Translations under genes and position numbers: made by a program | The notes under the pieces: model-generated | The model's database searches: none | What the model was told of the DNA's origin: nothing | What the model saw: only the letters and a program-made list of their open reading frames with translations | Shown here: piece by piece, positions 15,301 to 21,215 of the stretch | How the letters are laid out: every line of letters starts with the position of its first letter | Numbering within the stretch: the stretch's first letter is position 1 | Source: DASXRA01 sp035263725 | GTDB taxonomy: Bacteria > Actinomycetota > Actinomycetes > Mycobacteriales > Jatrophihabitantaceae | Direction of reading: 5' to 3' | Length of the DNA stretch: 25,489 bases | Assembly: GCA_035263725.1 (NCBI GenBank) | Contig: DATFRC010000116.1 | Location: 1 to 25,489 of the forward strand

Positions 15301-15924
15301 GTGATCCCGGTAAGTCACCTGCTGGTGTACGCCGGCATCGTCAGCGTGCTCATCGTGATCCCGGGCCCGAGTGTGCTGTTCACAATCAGCAGGGCGCTGA
15401 CCGTCGGGCGGCGGGGCGCGCTGCTCACGGTCGCCGGGAACGAGCTGGGCCTGTGCGTCCAGGCAACCGCTGTTGCGCTCGGCGCGGGCGCGGTGCTGGA
15501 GCGCTGGGCGGAGATCCTCACGGTCGTGAAGTGGGTAGGTGCTGCCTACCTGGTCTACCTGGGCGTGCAGGCCGTGCGGCACCGGCGGTCGATGGCCGAG
15601 GCGCTGGCCGCCCGGATACCGCCGGTGCGTCCGCTGCGGGCCATCCGTGACGGGTTCGTCGTCGGGGCGAGCAACCCCAAGACGATCGTGTTCTTCGTCG
15701 TGGTCTTGCCGCACTTCGCTAACGGCACTGGGCAAATGCTGATCCTGGGCGCGCTAGGTCCGCTCATCGCGCTCGTGCTCGACAGTCTGTGGGCGATGGC
15801 GGCCGGCACCGCTCGGCAGTGGCTCACCCGCTCGCCGCGCCGGCTGGCGTTGGTGGGCGGCGCCGGCGGTCTCGTCATGATTGGGCTCGGCGTCAGCGTC
15901 GCCGCGACCGGCCGTACTGATTAG
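15301..15924 (+). CDS. LysE/RhtB family amino-acid exporter
   Basis: This 207-residue inner-membrane protein has about six hydrophobic segments, normal size for the LysE/RhtB translocator family, which exports amino acids or related small molecules. The signature region IPGPSVLFTISRALTVGRRGALLTVAGNELG lies near residues 21-50. WVGAAYLVYLGVQAVR follows. GFVVGASNPKTIVFFVVVLPHF carries the conserved NPK motif in the second half. GTG 15301 is preceded by a -10 box at leaderless spacing. The transported compound cannot be read. The gene stops 4 bp before repeat copy 2. Confidence 0.92.
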   Translation: MIPVSHLLVYAGIVSVLIVIPGPSVLFTISRALTVGRRGALLTVAGNELGLCVQATAVALGAGAVLERWAEILTVVKWVGAAYLVYLGVQAVRHRRSMAEALAARIPPVRPLRAIRDGFVVGASNPKTIVFFVVVLPHFANGTGQMLILGALGPLIALVLDSLWAMAAGTARQWLTRSPRRLALVGGAGGLVMIGLGVSVAATGRTD

Positions 15925-15928
15925 CGCT

Positions 15929-16047
15929 GCGATGAGCGCTCGCGCGAAGAGCCCCGCCGCCGCGACGCGGTCGCGCCGAAGGCGCGTGCGGAGACCCGGT
16001 TCCACCCGAGCGCAGCGAGTGGTGGAGACGGGATCCGCTCCGGCGGG
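15929..16047 (+). repeat. Dispersed intergenic repeat, copy 2
   Basis: Bases 15929-15970 are identical to 12901-12942. The hairpin CGCGCC-GAA-GGCGCG follows. A second module contains CCACCCGAGCGCAGCGAG, and its flanks can pair (CCCGGTTCCACC with GGTGGAGACGGG, two mismatches), giving a larger hairpin. The right end is estimated by alignment to copy 1 and is uncertain by several bases. No flanking duplication is visible. It separates the LysE gene from the glyA promoter. Confidence 0.75.
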
Positions 16048-16053
16048 TAAGGT
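16048..16053 (+). promoter_or_regulatory. Probable -10 box of the glyA leader transcript
   Basis: TAAGGT has the TANNNT form and ends 7 nt before 16061, where the riboswitch sequence begins. It lies at the edge of repeat copy 2, so the upstream promoter region would be repeat sequence. No clear -35 box is seen. Confidence 0.45.
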
Positions 16054-16060
16054 TCCGCAC

Positions 16061-16135
16061 AGCCGTGACTGGCGTGTTCGTAAGGTGGAGTCCACCACCG
16101 GGGAGCGGCTTACGGACCTGCCGCGCGCCTGGGCC
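16061..16135 (+). promoter_or_regulatory. ZTP (pfl) riboswitch upstream of glyA
   Basis: The leader contains the conserved pieces of the pfl/ZTP aptamer in order: GTGACTGGCG (16066-16075), a hairpin GGTGG-AGT-CCACC (16085-16097), ACCGGGGAGCGG (16097-16108), and GCCTGGGC (16127-16134), the conserved pseudoknot strand. CGTAAG (16079-16084) pairs with CTTACG (16109-16114) to close the first domain. This class senses the purine precursor ZTP/ZMP, a sign of low 10-formyl-THF, and commonly controls folate one-carbon genes including glyA. Confidence 0.87.
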
Positions 16136-16156
16136 TTCCGACGTAGAAGGGCGCGC
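16123..16156 (+). promoter_or_regulatory. Shine-Dalgarno-sequestering hairpin (riboswitch expression platform)
   Basis: GCGCGC (16123-16128) can pair with GCGCGC (16151-16156), and CCTTC (16134-16138) with GAAGG (16146-16150), leaving CTGGG bulged. The helix buries the GAAGGG ribosome binding site located 7 nt before ATG 16159, and it uses bases of the aptamer's GCCTGGGC strand. The two folds should therefore exclude each other, giving ligand-on translation control. Confidence 0.6.
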
Positions 16157-16158
16157 CC

Positions 16159-17622
16159 ATGACCCAGACCGACGACCTCACCCACTTCGACGCAGCGGCG
16201 GCGTCGGCCGCGTATCAGAACGCGCTGCGCGTCATCGGCGCCGTCGAGCCGACGGTCGCCGGCGCGATCGCCCAGGAGCTGGCCGACCAGCGCGCGTCGC
16301 TGAAGCTCATTGCCAGCGAGAACTATGCGTCGCCGGCCGTGCTGCTCGCGATGGGCAACTTCCTCTCCGACAAATACGCCGAGGGCACGATCGGGCATCG
16401 CTTCTACGCCGGCTGCCAGAACGTCGACACCGTCGAGCGCGCCGCCGCTGACCACGCCAAAGCACTGTTCGGCGCCCCCCACGCCTACGTACAGCCGCAC
16501 TCGGGCATCGACGCCAACCTCGTCGCATTCTGGGCGGTGTTGGCGCAACGCATCGAGTCGCCGGCTCTCGCCACGGCCGGCGCGCGCCACGTCAACGATC
16601 TGTCCGAGGCCGACTGGGAGCAGCTGCGCAAGACGTTCGGCGACCAACGGATGATCGGCATGGCGCTCGACGCAGGTGGGCATCTGACGCACGGATTCCG
16701 TCCGAACATCTCGGGGAAGATGTTCCACCAACGCTCGTACGGCACCGCTCCGGTTACGGGCCTGCTCGACTACGACGAGGTGGCCCGGCTGGCCCGCGAG
16801 TTCAAGCCGCTGATTCTGATGGCCGGCTACTCGGCATACCCGCGGCGCATCAACTTCGCCACGATGCGGCAGATCGCGGACGAGGTCGGAGCCACGCTCA
16901 TCGTCGACATGGCCCACTTCGCGGGATTGGTCGCGGGCAAGGTCTTCACCGGCGACTACGACCCGGTGCCGTTCGCACACGTCACCACGACCACCACGCA
17001 CAAGTCGCTGCGTGGGCCGCGCGGCGGAATGGTGCTGTGCCAGCCGGAGTTCGCCGACTCGGTCGACCGCGGCTGCCCGATGGTGCTAGGCGGCCCTCTT
17101 GCGCACGTCATGGCTGCCAAGGCGGTCGCCTTTGCCGAGGCGCGCCAGCCCGGCTTCGCCGTCTACGCAACCAACGTCGCCGCCAACGCGGTCACCCTCG
17201 CGGAGGGCCTGTTGCGCCGCGGCGCGCGGCTCGTCACCGGCGGTACGGAGAATCACCTTGTGTTGCTGGACGTTTCGACGTACGGCATCACCGGACGGCA
17301 GGCCGAGTCGGCGCTGCTCGACGCGGGCATCGTCACCAACCGCAACTCGATCCCGCGCGATCCCAACGGCGCCTGGTACACGTCCGGCATCCGCCTCGGC
17401 ACGCCGGCCCTGACGACCCGCGGTTTCGGCCCGGATGAGTTCGACCGCGTCGCCGAACTCATCATCGAGGTGCTGTCGGCAACCTCCCCGGCGCCGGCTG
17501 CCGACGGGCGGACCTCCAAGGCGAAGTACGACCTGCCGGAAGACGTCGCTGAGAAGGCCCACGCGGTCGCCGCCGAGCTACTGCAAGCCCACCCGCTGTA
17601 TCCGGGACTGGAGCTCACGTAA
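16159..17622 (+). CDS. glyA: Serine hydroxymethyltransferase, long form
   Basis: This PLP enzyme interconverts serine plus tetrahydrofolate with glycine plus 5,10-methylene-THF. The protein is 487 aa, against about 420-430 for the common form. Visible motifs are LIASENYASPAVL near 52-64, DKYAEGTIGHRFYAGCQNVD, QPHSGIDANLVAFW, the active-site TTTTTHKSLRGPRGG with Lys282 as Schiff-base lysine, and GIRLGTPALTTRG. The extra length is an insertion after QPHSGIDANLVAFW (about residues 124-185) and a C-terminal extension. Long-form SHMTs of this kind occur in some Actinobacteria and in Chlamydiae. It is preceded by a ZTP riboswitch and is convergent with alaX, 19 bp apart, with no terminator visible. 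Confidence 0.96.
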   Translation: MTQTDDLTHFDAAAASAAYQNALRVIGAVEPTVAGAIAQELADQRASLKLIASENYASPAVLLAMGNFLSDKYAEGTIGHRFYAGCQNVDTVERAAADHAKALFGAPHAYVQPHSGIDANLVAFWAVLAQRIESPALATAGARHVNDLSEADWEQLRKTFGDQRMIGMALDAGGHLTHGFRPNISGKMFHQRSYGTAPVTGLLDYDEVARLAREFKPLILMAGYSAYPRRINFATMRQIADEVGATLIVDMAHFAGLVAGKVFTGDYDPVPFAHVTTTTTHKSLRGPRGGMVLCQPEFADSVDRGCPMVLGGPLAHVMAAKAVAFAEARQPGFAVYATNVAANAVTLAEGLLRRGARLVTGGTENHLVLLDVSTYGITGRQAESALLDAGIVTNRNSIPRDPNGAWYTSGIRLGTPALTTRGFGPDEFDRVAELIIEVLSATSPAPAADGRTSKAKYDLPEDVAEKAHAVAAELLQAHPLYPGLELT

Positions 17623-17641
17623 CGCTCGCGGACCGGGTGCC

Positions 17642-18358
17642 CTAGCCGATGCGGACGCGCAGCCGGCGGAAGCCGCGGCCCTTGTTCTCCATCTTGGCAA
17701 TGTCGAGCCGGCCGATCATCGCGGTCGATGCGACATGCGTCCCCCCATCAGCCTGGGTGTCCAGGCCGACGATGTCGACGATGCGCACTACCTCGATGTC
17801 AGGCGGCAGCAGGTTGGTCGCGGTGCGGATGATGTCGGGGATGGCGAATGCCTCGTCGCGGGGCAGCGTCTTGACCTCGATGCTCCGGTCGAGCGCGATC
17901 TCGCGATTGCACGCCTCGGCGACCCGTTCCTTGAAGTCGGGCGGCACCTCGGCCAGATCGAAGTCCATCCGCGCGGACAGGGGTTCCATGTTGCCCCCGG
18001 TGACGAGCGCCCCGAAGTCGCGGTAGACCACGCCGCACAGCACGTGCAGCCCGGAGTGGGTGCGCATCAAAGCGGTGCGCCGCTCGTCGTCAAGGGCGCC
18101 GCGGACAGCGGTGCCGGGCGGCGGCACCGGATCACCTTCGGCCGGTACCAGGTAGAGGTCGTCGCCCTTGACAGTGCCGGTTATGCGGGTACGCACGCCT
18201 CCCCACAACAGCACGCCCGCATCTGGTGGCTGGCCGCCGCCTCCCGGGTAGAAGGCCGAGCGGTCCAGGACGATGCCGCGTTCGTCGATGCCGACGACGA
18301 CTGCGTTCCACTCCCGCAGCGTCGGATCGTCCAGGTCGAGTCGGTGGGTGTGCGTCAC
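17642..18358 (-). CDS. AlaX-type alanyl-tRNA editing protein
   Basis: Free-standing relatives of the AlaRS editing domain hydrolyse mischarged Ser- or Gly-tRNA(Ala). This 238-residue protein has FYPGGGGQPPDAG near residues 37-49, the zinc motif HSGLH at H101 and H105, then GGNMEPLSARMDFD, and DGGTHV ending in H208. The usual CxxxH is here DxxxH (D204-H208), so one expected zinc-binding cysteine is aspartate. I believe related AlaX-M proteins share this, but the metal site may differ. GTG 18358 begins four bases after the stop of the upstream GGDEF gene, so the two are probably co-transcribed. It is convergent with glyA. Confidence 0.88.
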   Translation of the reverse strand: MTHTHRLDLDDPTLREWNAVVVGIDERGIVLDRSAFYPGGGGQPPDAGVLLWGGVRTRITGTVKGDDLYLVPAEGDPVPPPGTAVRGALDDERRTALMRTHSGLHVLCGVVYRDFGALVTGGNMEPLSARMDFDLAEVPPDFKERVAEACNREIALDRSIEVKTLPRDEAFAIPDIIRTATNLLPPDIEVVRIVDIVGLDTQADGGTHVASTAMIGRLDIAKMENKGRGFRRLRVRIG

Positions 18359-18362
18359 CGGG

Positions 18363-19652
18363 TCATGATGCCGCGGCGGGCAACCACGCTGCTGCTGGTG
18401 CTACCCGCACGGTGTTGCGCCCCGATCGCTTCGCCTGGTACATGGCGTCGTCGGCGGCGTGCAGCACGTCGTCCAGAGAAGCGCCGTTGTCGGGGCAGAG
18501 TGCCACCCCGATCGAGGCGCTGATGCTCACCGTCTGGTCGCCTTCCGGCAGCGGCACCGCTATCGACTCGATGCGCCTGCGCAGTCGCTCGGCGGCATGC
18601 CTCGCGCCGGACGCGTCGACGTTCGGAAGCAGTGCGACGAACTCCTCGCCGCCGAAGCGACCTAGGGCGTCGTACCCGCGCAGCTCGTCAGCCAGCGCAG
18701 CGCCGACGCACTTCAGCGCGGCGTCGCCGACCAGGTGCCCGTGCTCGTCGTTGATGCGCTTGAAGTGGTCCATGTCCAGCACGAGGATCGCCACGCTGCC
18801 GCCGCGCTGGGTCGCCCTGGTGATCTCACGCTGCGCGACCTGCCTCCAGGCCATCGCGTTGAGTAGCTCGGTCTTGACGTCCGTCGTGGCCGCCTCGACC
18901 AGTTGTCGCAGCAATGCCTGGTGTTGCAGCAGAAACACCGGCGGTAGCACCAGCACCGCGGCCCAAGGTGCGTACAGCACACACACGACCGTCGTCGCAC
19001 CGAGAACCAGCGTTGCCAGGTCGATGCCGTTTTCAGACCACGTGCCCAGCAGTTCCGAGGGCTTCCGGCCGGCGCCGCTCGCGCAGAGTGCCAGTGCGAC
19101 GACCGCAGTGTCGACAACGAGGAAGACGGCAATCCCTACGGCCAGTGCCGATACGGTTACAGCTGGGCTATGGGTAAGCCCGCTCGGGTCGATCCGCATG
19201 ACGATCTCAGCGGTGCAGTAAGCCGCAATCAGCTTTGCCGCAAGGGTATACATGTGCCGGTAGAGTTTCGGGCGACCGGCGGGTCGCACAGATGCACGCA
19301 GCCACGCCTGGAGATAGACGACGACAACTAGCGGAGCCATCAGGTGGCTCGGCAACAGCACGGCTGCAGCAAATGTCCAAACGGATAGGAAGTCGACGTA
19401 CTTTGTGCCACGCGAAAGCACCAGCACAAGCCAGGTGCGCTCGACCCGGCTGGAGAAGGCCGTGTATCCGAGCGCCAAGGTGGCGAGGCCGGCGAAGCGC
19501 CAGAGATCGGTCGCGTCGACCTTCTGATGGACGGCCGCTAGTACGGTGACCGACAGCGCGACCACATCGACTGCAAGGACTAATGCGATGACCCGCCGCG
19601 GAGCGGTCCATAACTCCCATCGCCCAGGCGACGCGGGCCGAACATGCTTCAT
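18363..19652 (-). CDS. Membrane-bound GGDEF diguanylate cyclase
   Basis: This enzyme makes cyclic di-GMP from two GTP. The 429-residue protein has an N-terminal membrane region (about residues 18-245) with some seven to eight hydrophobic segments, a likely sensor of unknown ligand, followed by a complete GGDEF domain. The domain shows DVKTELLNAMAW, VLDMDHFKRINDEHGH and the active-site GGEEF (334-338). An allosteric I-site RGYD (R325-D328) lies exactly five residues before it, so the enzyme should be active and product-inhibited. ATG 19652 follows AGGACGGG and is preferred over GTG 19694, which has no ribosome binding site. It is first gene of an operon with alaX. Confidence 0.92.
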   Translation of the reverse strand: MKHVRPASPGRWELWTAPRRVIALVLAVDVVALSVTVLAAVHQKVDATDLWRFAGLATLALGYTAFSSRVERTWLVLVLSRGTKYVDFLSVWTFAAAVLLPSHLMAPLVVVVYLQAWLRASVRPAGRPKLYRHMYTLAAKLIAAYCTAEIVMRIDPSGLTHSPAVTVSALAVGIAVFLVVDTAVVALALCASGAGRKPSELLGTWSENGIDLATLVLGATTVVCVLYAPWAAVLVLPPVFLLQHQALLRQLVEAATTDVKTELLNAMAWRQVAQREITRATQRGGSVAILVLDMDHFKRINDEHGHLVGDAALKCVGAALADELRGYDALGRFGGEEFVALLPNVDASGARHAAERLRRRIESIAVPLPEGDQTVSISASIGVALCPDNGASLDDVLHAADDAMYQAKRSGRNTVRVAPAAAWLPAAAS

Positions 19653-19785
19653 CAGATCCCGTCCTGTTGCCAGGGGTTCATCAGATCGAGCCACACTGCA
19701 TTCGAAAAGCTATCGCACCTTCCGAACTGCTGCCACTGCCCGGTAAGCGGTCAAACCACCTGAGTAACGGGAGGAGGTGATCTCC

Positions 19786-19809
19786 ATGAAGGGCAAGGGC
19801 TGGGGATGA
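19786..19809 (+). CDS. 7-residue micro-ORF (MKGKGWG) with near-perfect Shine-Dalgarno
   Basis: GGAGGTGATC (19773-19782) is complementary to ten consecutive bases of the 16S rRNA 3' end, and its GGAGG core lies 8 nt before ATG 19786. The ORF encodes MKGKGWG and ends at TGA 19807-19809. The same frame then stays open for 81 codons, to a stop at 20053-20055. GGAG and CTCC around the site could form a small hairpin. This may be a leader peptide, an annotation-size micro-protein, or the 5' end of a broken gene. No downstream plus-strand gene is available for it to regulate. Confidence 0.4.
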   Translation: MKGKGWG

Positions 19810-19828
19810 CGCTTTAGTCAAGCCATCC

Positions 19829-19854
19829 GTCGAGCAGGCGTTTCGGTGCTCGAC
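19829..19854 (+). terminator. Perfect 8-bp stem-loop after the micro-ORF
   Basis: GTCGAGCA (19829-19836) and TGCTCGAC (19847-19854) pair perfectly around a 10-base loop, GGCGTTTCGG. There is no U-tract, so intrinsic termination is doubtful. It begins 20 nt after the micro-ORF stop and could be an attenuator, an RNA structural element or an operator. Confidence 0.35.
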
Positions 19855-20037
19855 AGCAGCGTAGCCCGCCGGATTTCTGGAGTCTTGGGGGGATTCCAGC
19901 CTCCGAAGTGGCTACCGCGGGTGTCCGGACCGCCGTGGTGGCCCCCGATCCTCATCGCCGTGTGGTCGCCGCGGCGGGCCGACGGTTTGTGCCTCGAGGG
20001 CTCGTGGCACACAAGCGTCAGTGGCACTTTGCCGCGA

Positions 20038-20079
20038 TTAGTGGTTACCGAATGAAGACTAATGGTTACCAAGTGAATA
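20038..20079 (-). repeat. Tandem 21-bp duplication across the stop codon of the HpnB-like gene
   Basis: Two adjacent 21-bp units (20059-20079 and 20038-20058) match at 16 of 21 positions. On the minus strand the first encodes YSLGNH-stop. The second would encode SSFGNH-stop in the same frame. The shared core reads TGGTTACC.A.TGAA on the plus strand. Confidence 0.6.
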
Positions 20080-21162
20080 GGTACGGCCCTTCCACGCCGC
20101 TCCTTTGCCCGCCCAGTGCCGGCGCGCGGAATCGAGGGTCATCAAGGTGTACAGCACGGCTGTGAACGGCAACAACACTGCGAGTACAGCGGGCTGGCGG
20201 TAGTAGCGCAGCATCGGCACGAACGTCAGCGCCATGATCAGCCAGGCGCTCCCGCCGAGTATTGCGGCAAGCGCACCCCCGGCGAGCGCAGCGACGGGAA
20301 CGACGAAGACAACCGCCAGCGCAAGCACCGTCCCGATCAGTACCGCGGCTGAGTAGCGCAGCTGCGAAAACGCGCTGCGGGCCACCATCCGCCAGAGGTC
20401 ACCGAGTCGCGGGTAAGGCCGCACGCTGTCGACGAAGTCCCCCAGGCCCAGCCAGATTCGCCCGCCCGAGCGCTTGATCAGCCGGGCGATCGCGACGTCG
20501 TCGATCACCGCACCGCGCACCGCTTCGAGTCCGCCCGCCCGCTCCAGGGTCAGGCGCCGGACCAGCGAGCAGCCACCGGCCGCGGCCGCGGTTCTCGACC
20601 CGGGCCGGTTCACCCACCGGAACGGGTAGAGCATCGCGAAGAAGTACACGAACGCCGGGACGATGAGCCGCTCCCACACGGTATCCACACGCAGGCGTGC
20701 CATCTGCGAGAGGAGATCAACGCCGGCGGACCCCGACACCAGGGCGGTCAACGACGAAGGCGCGTGCGCGATGTCGGCGTCGGTGAACAGCACGAACTCC
20801 GCGTCGGGCACCTCCTGGACACCCCGGTGCAGCGCGTTAACCTTCCCGGTCCAGCCGGGCGGCGGATCGCCGGCGTCGACGACCTCGGCGCCGAGTGACC
20901 GGGCGATCGTCGCCGTCGCGTCCGCGCTGCCGTCGTCGACGACGATCACTCGAACCGAGCCGGCGTAGTCCTGGGCGAGCAGCGTGGGCAGCGTGCGGGG
21001 CAGCATCGCCGCCTCGTCGCGCGCCGGCACGACGACGGCGACGGCCGGCCAGCTGTCCGGCCGGACACGCGGAGGCAGCCGTTGGTCGGTGCGCCAGAAG
21101 CGTCCCCACACCAGGGCGAGCCACAGCCAGGCCGCCACGGAGATCGCGGCGAGTGCCGTCAC
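20059..21162 (-). CDS. HpnB-like family 2 glycosyltransferase
   Basis: This membrane-anchored GT2 protein of 367 residues resembles hopene-associated glycosyltransferase HpnB (TIGR03469). It has an N-terminal hydrophobic helix, then VAVVVPARDEAAMLP, RVIVVDDGSADAT, PPPGWTGKVNALHRG and the DxD-containing VLFTDADIAHAP. VIDDVAIARLIKRSGG, RIWLGLGDFVDSVRPYP and WRMVARSAFSQLRYS follow. Two to three C-terminal helices and RRHWAGKGAAWKGRTYS end the protein, matching the HpnB tail. No squalene-hopene cyclase or other hpn gene is in the window, so a hopanoid role is unproven. The start is GTG 21162; an upstream extension to 21228 overlaps the divergent gene. Its -10 candidate (TACGCT) overlaps that of the divergent 6-phosphogluconate dehydrogenase. 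Confidence 0.87.
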   Translation of the reverse strand: MTALAAISVAAWLWLALVWGRFWRTDQRLPPRVRPDSWPAVAVVVPARDEAAMLPRTLPTLLAQDYAGSVRVIVVDDGSADATATIARSLGAEVVDAGDPPPGWTGKVNALHRGVQEVPDAEFVLFTDADIAHAPSSLTALVSGSAGVDLLSQMARLRVDTVWERLIVPAFVYFFAMLYPFRWVNRPGSRTAAAAGGCSLVRRLTLERAGGLEAVRGAVIDDVAIARLIKRSGGRIWLGLGDFVDSVRPYPRLGDLWRMVARSAFSQLRYSAAVLIGTVLALAVVFVVPVAALAGGALAAILGGSAWLIMALTFVPMLRYYRQPAVLAVLLPFTAVLYTLMTLDSARRHWAGKGAAWKGRTYSLGNH

Positions 21163-21198
21163 GCGGCAAGGCTCGTTCGGTATGCGCGCATGCGGGTG

Positions 21199-21208
21199 AG
21201 CGTACGGT
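21199..21208. promoter_or_regulatory. Overlapping divergent -10 boxes sharing one TA step
   Basis: AGCGTACGGT reads TACGGT on the plus strand (21203-21208), seven bases before ATG 21216. It reads TACGCT on the minus strand (21204-21199), about 36 bases before GTG 21162. The 6-phosphogluconate dehydrogenase message would be leaderless. Such symmetric -10 elements are known to drive divergent transcription. Confidence 0.5.
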
Positions 21209-21215
21209 GACGCGG

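Larger units (their letters stand above)
19653..20037. other. Intergenic spacer without a conventional gene
   Basis: This gap of about 385 bp lies between two minus-strand genes. It holds a 7-codon plus-strand ORF with a very strong ribosome binding site, a perfect 8-bp hairpin, and an open frame (19810-20055) rich in Pro and Trp (GFQPPKW, PPWWPP). I do not accept that frame as a gene. A T-rich start near 19690-19720 probably holds the GGDEF promoter (minus strand); TAGCTT there is a weak -10 candidate. Confidence 0.5.

Noticed and set aside
19771..19790. Minus strand resembles the 16S rRNA 3' end (GATCACCTCC)
   Set aside because: It is just the complement of a perfect Shine-Dalgarno sequence; flanking bases do not match 16S rRNA.
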